DNA from: Myrica gale | Lineage: Eukaryota; Streptophyta; Magnoliopsida; Fagales; Myricaceae | Length of the DNA stretch: 64,000 nt | Reading direction: 5' to 3' | NCBI GenBank assembly: GCA_963930655.1 | Contig: OZ005612.1 | Coordinates: 12,281,001 to 12,345,000 of the forward strand | Shown here: one piece after another, positions 12,201 to 22,064 of the stretch | Numbering within the stretch: the first letter of the stretch is position 1 | Layout of the letters: each line of letters opens with the position of its first letter | The notes under the pieces: model-generated | Database searches by the model: none | The model's input: only the letters and a program-made list of their open reading frames with translations | Told to the model about the DNA's origin: nothing | Translations under genes and position numbers: made by a program

Positions 12201-13008
12201 AAACGATAAGTTAAGTTAAGGGGGTACTGGTCGGTACCGTACCATCAAGATGGACTCCCATACCGAAGGACGAATGCGAGAAGGATGGGTGAATCCATGA
12301 GGCTATGCAAACCACACTGAAGGACATTGAGAAGGTGTGGGCCTCCAAGGGTCATGTCTAGCCACTGAAGGACGAATGCGAGAAGGTGCGCTAGCTTGAC
12401 CGTATGTAAGGTCTCCAAGGGAAATCGGAGACGGTTCCAAAGGGAACGCACAACCCTGACTTCAGCGGTTAAATGGAGCGAGCCCACAAGTAAAAGATAT
12501 GAAATGGTTGTGAAAGGCCAAGAGTGGCACAAGTATGAATAAGTAATTTTCAGGGCCTGGGGCCGAATTTAAGCAAGAGCATATGCATATCCATGACATG
12601 CATGTGCATCACTTATCAAGTCTCTTTCTTTCATGATTAAGCAAACATATAAGTCAAGAGCATGTTTCAAAGTTATGTCTTTCCCTTACTGAGTCTTTTT
12701 GACTCACGTTTTTAAAATTGTGTCATTCCAGATGCCACAGGTGAAGAGAGTCAGGAGGACTACCTGACTTAGAAGGACCCAGATGATGTTCTTATTTTTG
12801 ATTATGGTGACCTGATCGATTTTAAAATATTATATATGTTTTGTATGCAAACTTAATGAGAACCCTGATTATGTAAGATTTAGCTCGAATCCCTCGCGAT
12901 CTTGTATGTTTCCGCCGTAAGCACGTAAGTAAGTAAGAACGCTGGAGCTATCCGGAGAATAGCTCGCGGCTGTCACGGTCCCTGCTGGGTGCCGTTCGGG
13001 GCGTGACA
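9275..13008 (+). repeat. 3' LTR of the Tekay/Del element
   Basis: 3734 bp, tgtaagacccc to ggcgtgaca. Parts in order: 'gggctgcc' words (9590-9970); a GA-rich block (10480-10590) ending in donor-like AAG/GT at 10596 and again at 10779; a block at 12267-12540 with several GGACGAATGCGAGAAGG-type units; TGAGTC-N5-GACTCA at 12690-12706; acceptor-like ATTGTGTCATTCCAG ending at 12731; and a terminal hairpin (GAGCTAT...ATAGCTC, about 12946-12966). It is followed not by host DNA but by a second PBS and gag start. Confidence 0.88.
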
Positions 13009-13232
13009 GTTAAGTTGGTATCAGAGGATCTGAGGGTAGAGCCGTGAAACATAGGGAACGAGTTAGAACCCTAAACCTTAAAGCATGAGATGTACGTTTA
13101 GGGTCAATTATGATAAGAAATTTTGAGGTTGAGGTTTTTCTAAGCTGAACGATAACCTTGAAGTGCAGGATGACACCTAGAAGACCAACGAGAAGTCAAG
13201 AGCCGGAGGCTCCGGGTATTACCACCGAGGAA
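13009..13232 (+). mobile_element. Second Tekay PBS and gag start, truncated
   Basis: Matches 4120-4347 almost base for base: PBS tggtatcagagg at 13016, leader, then the gag ATG at 13171. Its early gag frame is intact where the upstream copy is frameshifted. Homology to gag ends at accaccgaggaa (13221-13232), where the sequence passes into an LTR containing the same word. The arrangement LTR-internal-LTR-internal means that at least two Tekay copies shared an LTR, as after unequal recombination. Confidence 0.85.
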
Positions 13233-14230
13233 CGTTGATCGAGAAGGATGGATGGATGAAACCTAGGACGCCCATACCGAGGGACGTTGATGGAGAAGGT
13301 TGGGTAAGTCCTTGAGGTATGTGCAACCACACCGAGGAACGTTGCTCGAGAAGGTGTGGCACCTCCAAGGGTCGTGTCTAGCCATTAGGCCTGGGGCCAC
13401 TTCAAGGGCTAGCTCGACCAGATGAAATGTCTCCAAAGGTAAGGGAGACGGTTCCGATAGGAACGCACAACCCGGACTCCAGGGGTTAAATGGAGCGTAA
13501 GTAGCCCACATGAATGAATGAATGATTTTCAAGGGCCAGGGGCCAATTTCAAGAACAAGTTATGAAAGAAATATTTTCAAGGGCCTGGGGCCAATTTCGA
13601 GATTTGAAAGGGCCAAGAGTGGCAAGAGATCTTAGTGCATGGCATGTGCATCACGAAGCATGCATATGCATCATGGTTTATGCACTAACTCATGATTTCC
13701 AGTTATGCATTTCTTCTCTTATCGCTACAGTGCATTGAAGTAAGTATGTTTTAAAGCCATGTTTTATCAAAGCTCATGTTTCAAACTGATGTTCCTTACT
13801 GAGACTTTCGACTCATAGTTTTTAATTGTATCATTCTAGATCCACAAGAAAATCGGGGAGCAGATGATTATATCACGTAGAAATCCTAGAAGTTTGTGAA
13901 CCGGAGTCGGAGTTGGTAAACTCCGAGTGAGCACTAGTGAGTGTTTGTTCTGATTTGAGTTGCAGCATGTTACCCTAGATGGTATTTGTATACGTTTGCG
14001 AACAAGATGCAATGTAAAGACTTTTTTGAATTTTAATTCATTCACCGAGGGGTTATGTTCATTGAGCTTGTATCTCAGCCAACATGTGGTGGATCCTGAG
14101 TGAGTCTTCCGATGTGTATAGTTAAAAAAAAAAAGTTTTCCGCTGTAAGAGTTAGTGTAAGCGCTGGAGTGTTCCCGGGGAATGCTCGTCGCTGTCACTG
14201 TCCCTGCGGGATGGCGTTCAGGGCGTAACA
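13233..14230 (+). repeat. 3' part of a third related LTR
   Basis: Carries the same LTR landmarks as 12267-13008 in the same order: iterated gttgatcgagaagg units, 'gcctggggcca', hairpin TGAGAC...GACTCA at 13800-13815, acceptor-like TTGTATCATTCTAG ending 13839, terminal hairpin GAGTGTTCC...GGAATGCTC, and the end gggcgtaaca. Sequence divergence shows it is another subfamily. Its 5' two thirds are missing. The five bases after it are tacga. Confidence 0.8.
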
Positions 14231-14242
14231 TACGACCCTCTA

Positions 14243-14989
14243 GTGGGGCCAAAGGTGCCTGTGACCTTTCCATTGGGGCTTGTTCTAATGACAGTCAATT
14301 GTGCCTGTGACCTTTCCATCCGAGAGTTCAAGGTTGCCCTTGGTTCCTTCTGCCAAGGGAAAGGAGATTCTAGTACTCCCTATCGACGACTCGGAGTCCT
14401 CCGAAGATCCAGATCCTCAAACTCCAGTCGCTCCAGCTTGGTCCTCTATAGCTTACACTTAGTCCTTGTTTGTGGAGGAGTTGATGACCATGAGCCATTC
14501 CTTTTCTTGGTGTTTGAAAGTGGATCACATAGTGCGATATTTGTCTCCCTGTGTGTGGACTTTGGGTGCTCTCTCTATGCTGCCGAGCTTTCACAGGATG
14601 AGGAATTGGAGTCAACCGTTTCAAGGATGAGGAGTCACGAGGATGAGCTGGGTGTTAAGAAAAGGGAGCTGTCTGAGATGCGGGTTGTGGCTCGTAGCTG
14701 CCATTCTCAGGCAAAGACCTTTCAAGCTAGAGTCATTGTTTTAGAAGATGAGGTTTCCTCTCGGGATACTACTATTGCCGAGCTACGGACAGTAGTCGAA
14801 GACTTGGAGATGCAGAAGATCGACATCGAGTCCAAGTATTCTCGGGCTAAGGATGAGGTGCTTCGACGTCTTGTGGCGCAATTTTCGTCTTCTTTTCAGA
14901 TGGAAAACACGTTGAATGCAAAATTGGAAGAGGCTCGTCATAGCATCCGCGAGGCTATTGATGCTTTTTTCGAAGAAAGAAAGAACTGA
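14243..14989 (+). pseudogene. Coiled-coil, gag-like plant transposon ORF (copy A)
   Basis: An open frame of 248 codons. The second half is a long predicted coiled coil with heptad-like Leu/Glu/Lys spacing (SRMRSHEDELGVKKRELSEM, then VEDLEMQKIDIESKYS). The first half reads poorly and probably contains frame errors, because the 14243 start lies within repeats of the words 'gtgcctgtgacctttcc'. The homologous stretch in copy B continues upstream into sequence resembling the gag-like 'putative plant transposon protein' domain (HPRPNRPSLVTHS near 35450). I infer a retroelement-derived structural protein, truncated at its 5' end by the LTR ending at 14230. A host gene cannot be excluded but is unlikely. 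Confidence 0.45.
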
Positions 14990-15464
14990 GAGGAGGAATG
15001 CGCTGGTTTCGCCGTGTCTCTCAAGCACTCATCAACCAGTCCTACTCCCCCTAGGGATCTTGAAACCTTGATGCTCAAATGCATTTACATTTTTCTGAAG
15101 CATCATAGCATTTCACGGAAGGAAGTAGGCTTCCGTAGCATCCAGAAGACAGGTCGTGAAAAGGAGATCTTTCACGAATTTCAAGCGTATTTAGGACCTG
15201 GTTCTTCTGATCCTCGCTCCAAGGAGGAATAAATTCTTATTTTAAATTTGTTTCATTCCAAACTTCCTGTGTTGTTTAGTGCAAATCTCCTTGAATTCAT
15301 ATGTTTTTTTTTTCGATTTTTGGAGTTATTTGGTTTGTTGTCGAGAATTTTATATTTTGTTCTTTGTGGTCGCTTTTGGCCGCTCAAAAGGAGTTTGCAT
15401 CCTGCAGCTCCCTTTGCTTGTGTAGTTCATTTTTTGAAAATTGAATTTCTCTGAGATAATCTAA

Positions 15465-15615
15465 GGTGCGACTAAGGACGGTGGTCGTCTTTCGAGGTCT
15501 TCGTAGGAGCGATTTAGGAGTTGTTTTGGTGCGACTGGGACCGTGGTCCTCCATGGTCTTCATAGGTGCGACTGGTTACCGTGGTCTCATGAGGTCATCT
15601 TAGGTTCGACTCATA
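15465..15615 (+). repeat. Imperfect tandem repeat, about 55-60 bp unit
   Basis: Four degenerate units built on 'ggtgcgact...gaccgtggtc...gaggtcttc.tagg'. The same block occurs at 36997-37146 in copy B. It lies downstream of the coiled-coil ORF. No coding frame is seen. Confidence 0.6.
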
Positions 15616-15785
15616 AGTCATCTTTGGAATTACATGGGAATCGTAACTACCTTGAATTAATACCCAGTATTTGAAAAGAACTTCAAGTTTTCATTTATAC
15701 TAAACAAAATATCTTAATTTTATCGTCATCATAAATGCATAAACACTAAGTAGTGGACTAAGATTACATCTAAGCATGTTATTTC

Positions 15786-17033
15786 CTTAGATATGTTGAA
15801 TTCCATGGGTGTTGTAGTGCCTTTCCGATTTTGGGTGCAACTTGCCTTGTTGTGGGTCTTTGGATCCTTGGAATATTTTCTTAAGCACTAAATCTCCCGG
15901 AGTAAAGTGAAGTGGCCTAACCTTGGCATTGTAGTAGTTCACGATCTTTTGTTTGTATGCGTCCATTCTGAGCCACGCGTCTTTTCTTTTTCCTTCTAGA
16001 AAATCAAGGTCAAGTTTCTTCCCTTATTCATTGTTTTCTCAGATGAAGTTCACTACTCATGGCGCATACTTCATCCAGAACACTAGGAGCATCAAGAAAA
16101 ATAGGAAGAATAGAACAATGCTATTGATCGTTGATGTTGAGAAGGTATTCAACACAATTTTTTAATGTTATCCTTAGACCTTATATGTTTGTGTAGATTT
16201 GTTTATTGTGTACTTGCACCCTGATCGTGTTATTTGGTGATAATCTTTTAGGTCAAATATTTCAGACAACGTCGGGTCTTGTGCATGATGATTCAGTTTG
16301 TATAAATGCTTCCAAATTGTTTGTCCCTGGCCATTGGTAGCTAGTAAGATGGAATGGTCGTTTGTAATTTGGGTGCAGCTTGCCTTGTTGATGGTCTTTG
16401 GATCCTTGGAATATTTTCTTATGCACTAAATCTCCTGGAGTAAAGTTAAGTGGCCTAACCTTGGCATTGTAGTAGTTCACGGTCTTTTGTTTGTAAGCCT
16501 CCACTCCGACCCATGAGTCTTCGCTTTTTCCTTCTATCCAATCAAGGTCAACTTTCTTCCCTTCTTCATTTTTTTCTTTGTTGAACCCCACTACTCGGGG
16601 CGTGAATCTCCAATTTTATCCCGAATTTTATTTGTTCTTCCTTAGGAATCTCGATGACTATTCCTATGCCCCCAGCTTCTTGCTTGGACGATCCATCTAC
16701 ATAAATCTTCTAGGGTTCTGGTTTGTGATTCTCTTCTTGGAATTCTGACAAGGTGAATTCCATGATTAAATTTCCTACCTCTTGTCCCTTACTTGCAGTT
16801 CAAGGTTGATACTCAATATCAAACTCCCCGAGTTCCACCGAACACTTGACTAACCTTCCTGATGCATCGGGTTTTCCTAAAATCTGTCGCAACGGTAGAT
16901 CAGTCATAATGACTATAGGATGAGCTTGGAAGTATGACCTCAATTTTCTAACAGAGGTAATGTTGGTTAATGCTAGCTTATCTATGTCGGGATGTCGAGG
17001 TTCGGCACCTCGCAAAGTTGTATTGATGTACAA
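15786..17033 (-). pseudogene. Tat/Athila/Ogre-like gypsy pol remnant (RNase H and integrase C-terminus)
   Basis: Minus-strand reading gives RNase H residues (LRGAEPRHPDIDKLAL, VIMTDLPLRQILGKP, VELGEFDIEYQP; 16800-17033). It then gives integrase C-terminal residues (VNYYNAKVRPLNF, GDLVHKKIFQ, QGKLHPNYKRPF; 16330-16560), and a second, partly different copy of the same C-terminal piece at 15786-16040. Most of the integrase between them is missing. Copy A lacks the pol terminus that copy B keeps. Confidence 0.75.
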
Positions 17034-17530
17034 GATTTTTGTTTTATAAAAAATTGTAAGATTTTTAGGATTTTTGGTAGAATTGTGAATATTTATTTAG
17101 ATTGGACTTTTATAGGTTTTTGTGTAAAGGTTGTTGAAAAGTTTTAAAGACATTTAATTTTTATTGAATAAGGTAAAAAGGTGTAGAGAGGGGTGATTTG
17201 ATGTAATTGTTTAATACAAAAATATTGGAGTTTCGTGGAAAAGTATGGAGAGAGAAGATTTGTTATTTTTTTAAATAGATATCGAAATTTGTGTGAAAAG
17301 TTGTTGAAGTTTGTATAAAAGGTATTGTTGTCTGTGTAGGATTTTTTGAAATTTTGGATGTTCGTTTTGTAAATTTTGTTAAATACATTGTATTCTAGAA
17401 TAATTTTGCAAACAAACATGCTTGTAGTATATTGGGCGCTAAATACCCCTTTCGTCTTGTATGAGTGCTACACTTACGGCTGTGTCCGGGGATCAAGAAA
17501 TGTAGGAGTGAAGGGTTTGATAAGTATCCT
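17034..17530. other. AT-rich spacer, no gene seen
   Basis: Low-complexity, T-rich sequence between the minus-strand RNase H remnant and the plus-strand integrase remnant. Nothing is recognisable. It is conserved in copy B (39354-39850). Confidence 0.5.
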
Positions 17531-17713
17531 TTTTAATTCTTCAAATGCTTCTAGACATCCTACCAAAGGAACACAGAACATGGCTATTTGTGGTGGTGGA
17601 TAATTTCTTGAACATGGCACACTTTATACCATGTAAGAATTCTACTGATGCATCTCGTATAACCGCCTTATTTGTTAAAGAATTTGTTCGTCTACATGGA
17701 GTTCCAAAGTCCA

Positions 17714-19016
17714 TGTTAGCCCAAGGTTGTTTTACAAAGAATTTATAAATGATTTTGATGATAACAAAAGTTTCTAAGTTTTTTGAGGACTTTAGAATCA
17801 ATTTTATCAATCCACAAATTCCAAGTTATATTTCAATAGGATTGAGTTTATCTCTCTAACAACCGTCTTTATGTTCTTAAAGATCTTTACACGTGATGCT
17901 TGATATTTTCTTTCAAAAGATAAGACACTTAAAATCATTTTGGAATGGTTTGAAAATTTAAAAAACACTGATTTTTGTCTCCAGGACTTTTAGGTGTCGA
18001 CACATTCAGTACAAGTGTAGACACATTGCACTAACACCCGAGACATGTTTTTCCAGGCAAAAACATGTGTCGACACATTGACCCTATAGTGTCGACACAT
18101 CGCACTTACACCCGAGAAATGTGTTTTTGACCAAAACATGTGTCGACACATTGCACTGACTCCCGAGAACTAATTTTTAGTTCAAATTTTATGTGTCAGC
18201 ACACACTAGTTGAAGTGTAGACACATTACACAGGACTGAGGATTTTCCGGAAAGCCATAAAAGGCATTAAATTGTTCCTCATTTCATGGAAAAGTTTCCA
18301 ACGGCTCTCTCACCTACCCACTCGACCGTTGAAGACAAAATGGGTTAAATAGAAGACCGGTTGTTGAAGAAAACAAGAGCTCTCACCTACACACACGATT
18401 TTGCAATTACTCCTTGACCTAACTCTTGAGAAAAGAGGGAAAGCTTTGAAGAAGAGAGAAGTTCCGCACCTATTGAGAAGGCCTACTCTTTCACCATCAA
18501 ATTTCAAGTCTTCTATTGTAAATCTATCCTCTCTCCTACCCTTGTACCTCATACTTGAATATCCGGCTTTAAAGAGTCAATACGTGAGTTTTTCACCTTG
18601 TACCCATTCCATTTAAACCTTGTGAGTGTTGAGTAAACACTGGGTTCTACTTGTGAGAGTAGAAGAAATCCTCTAGGTTGTGAGGATTTGTGAAAAGTTT
18701 AAGCGTGATCTTTGAAAATGCTTTGTAACGGTTCCTTAGCACCCCGAAAGCTAAGATGTACTTGCTATTCGATTATATTGAGGGAAGCCCAAGGAAGTCA
18801 ATAGCCTTGGGGGTGGATGTAGGCTAGTGTTTTGGTCAACCATCTAAAAACTACGGTGTTATCTCTTCAACCCTTATCTTCTTAAATTCCATTATTTTTA
18901 TACTGCTGTGGTTTATTGTGATTGTTTGTGATTGGTGTTTTAAATCTCTTGAAAAATTTTAATTTTTATTTAAACTCAATTCACCCCCCCCTCTTGGGTT
19001 GCTACATAGTCTTTCA
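17714..19016 (+). mobile_element. Ty1/copia solo LTR with 5-bp TSD (copy A)
   Basis: 1303 bp, starting tgttagcccaaggttg and ending tagtctttca, flanked by gtcca at 17709-17713 and 19017-19021. Inside are several copies of the palindrome TGTGTCGACACA with tails 'ttgcactaacacccgag' (17995-18235). Near the 3' end is 'actcaattcacccccc', common in SIRE/Maximus-type copia LTRs. It sits within the integrase remnant and is present at the same site in copy B, so the insertion predates the duplication. Confidence 0.88.
17995..18235 (+). repeat. Cluster of TGTGTCGACACA palindromes
   Basis: About five intact or near-intact copies of the self-complementary word TGTGTCGACACA, or its core GTCGACAC, spaced 35-60 bp. 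They are separated by related linkers ('attgcactaacacccgagacatgttttt'-like). They lie in the promoter half of the copia LTR, where repeated motifs often act as enhancers. The copy B counterpart is 40316-40570. Confidence 0.7.
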
Positions 19017-19759
19017 GTCCATTACTTTGGATCATCATGTGAAGTTTGTTAGTCACTTTTGAAGGAAACTATGGAAATTTTTGGTGATTCATTTGCAATT
19101 CTCTAGTGCTTACCATCCTCAAACTAATGGAAAAACTGAAGTAGTTAATAAATCTCTTGGAAATTTGCTGAGAAGTTTAATTGAAGAGTATCTAAAGAAG
19201 TGGGACTTTGTCATCCTCATGCAGAATTTGCATACAATAGCCCAGCCAATCGATCAAAAGAAGAAGTCTCAATTTGAAGTTTTCTATGGCAACAATCCAA
19301 GTCATATTCTTGATCTCCTGCCATTGTCAAATCAAGGAAGAGTAAGTATGAAAGATTAAGAGTTTGTTGAGCATATAAAGGCGGTTCATGAACAAGTTCG
19401 ACATCAATTGCAGCATTCTACCCAATTTTATAAGTCAAAGGCTGATGTTCATCAAAGGAAGTTTCAAAGAAGGAGATCTAGCTATCGTTTATCTACAGAA
19501 TGAGAGATTTTCTGTCAGAACTTATATCAAGTTGTAACAGAGGAAGTTTGGCCCTTGTCGAGTTCTAAAGAAGGAGGGTCCGAGTGCATATTGCATTGAA
19601 TTGTCTGCTATTTTTCAAATGGTCCTACATTCAACCTATGTGAATTGTCTAGACTTTATCATCTCGTTTTTATAGCTTGACCATTATATAATGAACTCTA
19701 TATATGAATGAAGATAAAAAATAAAGAGGATGAACTTTTGATTCAAAAATATAATTCTT

Positions 19760-20224
19760 GCAATGGTCTCTTGCTTTGGAGTTGAGTGGCATCCTCCTTC
19801 CAATCAAGCGAGTGGCTTAGTCGCGTCGAGTGGCTTCTGCTACTGCTACCGCTGGCTGAGTGTCATCCCAGAACTATCCTCTACCTCTGGCTAAATCTTT
19901 TTCGCACTTTACCAGGCCTTGCGGATCCCGATCTATATCACCTATCTGTATATGTGTCGACATCATCAAAGCTGGAGAGATTTTCTGCTACTTGGAGATG
20001 TCATTTTCACACCAATTCTTCTTTAAATGCCTACATTGAAAAATGTGGACCTTTTAGCCTATTCAAAGGTGTTAAAGAATATGGAGAGACTTTTGAAGAT
20101 AGAGATTTTCAATCCTTTTGAAGAAAATCTTTAGCAAATGAGGATTGAGAAGATGAAAATCTAAAATCCTTCAAAGCTAGCATACGGTTTGTTATCATCA
20201 AATTCAAACAACCTTGGGCTAACA
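19760..20224 (-). mobile_element. Truncated copia LTR fragment, minus orientation (copy A)
   Basis: The right edge reads, on the minus strand, tgttagcccaaggttgtttg...gatgataacaaa, the same start as the copia LTR at 17714. One TGTGTCGACA word lies near 19952. The 3' half of this LTR is missing. The region also shows a plus-strand open frame (19786-20121) without any recognisable domain, which I do not regard as a gene. Confidence 0.55.
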
Positions 20225-20693
20225 ATATCTTTTATTGGGTTGGGTCGTTCGCTATATTTACTTAATGGGTAAACTAGTGCGGAAGAACTCTTCTACATAC
20301 AGTAAATATTATATTTCATATGCACGCTCTGCTGGCAGTAAGTTGCTGCTATCATATAAGTTTTGTGGACAATTGAATATAATTTATAATGTTAAAACGT
20401 TTGAAACATATGTCTTACTTCTGCCATAGTTTTTTGCCTCAGAGTGATTATATATATAGATATTTTATGATCTTCGAAATGAGTAGTTTAGGCTCCAGTA
20501 TTATGTTTAGCACCAATAGTTTTTACCTATTTGATAAATTGACATAATTTCTATATCCATTTTGAATAAATGATTTTAATATTACGTTATTTGATCAAAG
20601 TGGGATTTCTAGCTGTTTTTATGTTTAATAGAGTAATCAGAAGTTCTGCTGAACTACTTAATTTTGATTATTAATTGCAAATATAAATGTGGT

Positions 20694-21055
20694 ATAATTG
20701 GCTATTCCCGGATGCATCAGTATTGCATTCTATGTATTATGTAAGGTTCGTATCAGAGTCCTCCTAACTATATAACATATGCTATCCTAGTCAAGCGGTC
20801 TAAGCCTCCATCTAGAAAAATTCCTAATAAGGAAAAAATTTTCCCGCAAAGGTTATAAATATGTCCAATACGAACCATTAGATTCAGGCTTAAAAAGAGA
20901 AAATGGCAAAAGAAGTGTGTTAGATTGACTTTTGAGCTTAAGGGTTCAAAATCTGTACCATTCTAGACAACGACTAAGGTTAATGTGTTGGAATACTAGT
21001 TATTTGTCAAACATGACAATTGAGAACAATCTTATGGTCCAAATTAATTAAGTAG
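20694..21055 (-). pseudogene. Decayed RNase T2 fragment (copy A)
   Basis: Matches the nearby RNase T2 gene in pieces and in order: part of exon 4 (ggctattcccggatgcatcag), intron 3, a shrunken exon 3 lacking the second catalytic box, and intron 2 (gacaactgagaacaat-like). It is in the same orientation as the intact gene. Many stops make it clearly dead. The same fragment in copy B is at 42957-43312. Confidence 0.75.
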
Positions 21056-21712
21056 TTTGGGTGTATTTGTGATTGCTTACCTAGGAGACAATGAGGGTAC
21101 ACAAGATCCCACAAAACTTTAAATCATGGAACCTAACTTCAGACAGTCCAGATCTTGATTTAACACTCAAATCACCCATGACTTTGGTATGTTGTAAGCC
21201 CAGAGAGCTCAGACCTTATGTAATATAGCAGTTTATAAATATGTCCAATACGAACCATTAGATTCAGGCTTAAAAAGAGAAAACGGCAAAAGAAGTGTGT
21301 TAGATTGACTTTTGAGCTTAAGGGTTCAAAATCTGTACCATTCTAGACAACGACTAAGGTTAATGTGTTGGAATACTAGTTATTTGTCAAACATGACAAT
21401 TGAGAACAATCTTATGGTCCAAATTAATTAAGTAGTTTAATTTGGGTGTATTTGTGATTGCTTACCTAGGAGACAATGAGGGTACACAAGATCCCACAAA
21501 CTTTAAATCATGGAACCTAACTTCAGACAGTCCAGATCTTGATTTAACACTCAAATCACCCATGACTTTGGTATGTTGTAAGCCCAGAGAGCTCAGACCT
21601 TATGTAATATAGCAGTTTATAAATATGTCCAATACGAACCATTAGATTCAGGCTTAAAAAGAGAAAACGGCAAAAGAAGTGTGTTAGATTGACTTTTGAG
21701 CTTAAGGGTTCA
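20855..21712 (-). repeat. Tandem array of about 2.25 units (377-386 bp) derived from RNase T2
   Basis: Units start at about 20855, 21231 and 21617 with 'ttataaatatgtccaatacg' and end 'gtaatatagcag'. Units 1 and 2 are nearly identical apart from a ~9-bp addition (tttaattt) and single-base changes; unit 3 stops after 'gggttcaaa'. Each unit contains the decayed intron 3/exon 3/intron 2 sequence of the RNase T2 pseudogene fragment. The array is absent from copy B, which has one partial unit. Confidence 0.88.
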
Positions 21713-22064
21713 AACGTGAAAAACAGAAAACAAAAAAAAGGAGTTTGAAGAGGTGAAATGTGTAATATGTATGTGAAGAGATAATAATGTCCCCTTGAAA
21801 TAAAGGAGCCACGATGTTTTATCTCATGGTACTTTTCACAATGTTGAAATAAAATACCTTCCTGCAAAAATGGCAACATTTATTGGGTAAAACTTGGTAG
21901 GTACACTACCGTGTAGCAAACATTTTATCACTCACAACATTTCATTTATTTTAGGACTCATACAACTCATCGAACCAGCAATGCAAGGAGTTATGGTATA
22001 ACGTTATTATGTTTTGGCTAGGTAGCCTCCATATAGCTTCGTCCTTCCATTCCTCTCCTACAAG

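Larger units (their letters stand above)
1041..13008 (+). mobile_element. Tekay/Del-type Ty3/gypsy chromovirus, nearly full length, defective
   Basis: Layout is LTR (1041-4119), PBS, gag, protease remnant, RT, RNase H, integrase with chromodomain-like tail, extra ORF, polypurine tract, LTR (9275-13008). Both LTRs start TGTAARACCCCG and end GGGGCGTGACA. Clade is inferred from the integrase C-terminus ([11 protein letters not shown]...EASWE...YP), the iMet PBS and the very long LTRs. Coding defects are one frameshift in gag, two in-frame TAGs, a deletion spanning the gag zinc knuckle and protease active site, one frameshift before RNase H and one TAA inside it. It could not move with its own protease, though RT and integrase frames are long and well preserved. 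The two LTRs belong to different subfamilies, so it is probably a recombinant. Confidence 0.9.
17545..19675 (+). pseudogene. Gypsy integrase remnant, split by a copia solo LTR (copy A)
   Basis: Plus-strand integrase core: [31 protein letters not shown] up to 17713. After the copia LTR (17714-19016) it continues with HVKFVSHFW, FSSAYHPQTNGKTEVVN (catalytic Glu of the DDE triad) and FEVFYGNNPSHILDLLP. A C-terminal KFGPCRVLKKEGPSAYCIELSA motif ends near 19675. Removing the LTR and one TSD copy rejoins the frame exactly. Several stops and frameshifts are present downstream. Confidence 0.8.

Noticed and set aside
17995-18235. Regular palindromic repeats that could suggest a CRISPR-like array
   Set aside because: Spacing and repeat sequence are irregular, the repeats lie inside a copia LTR with TSD, and the DNA is from a plant.
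19786-20121. 111-codon plus-strand frame as a host gene
   Set aside because: No domain, the frame is not kept in copy B, and it lies within a copia LTR fragment.
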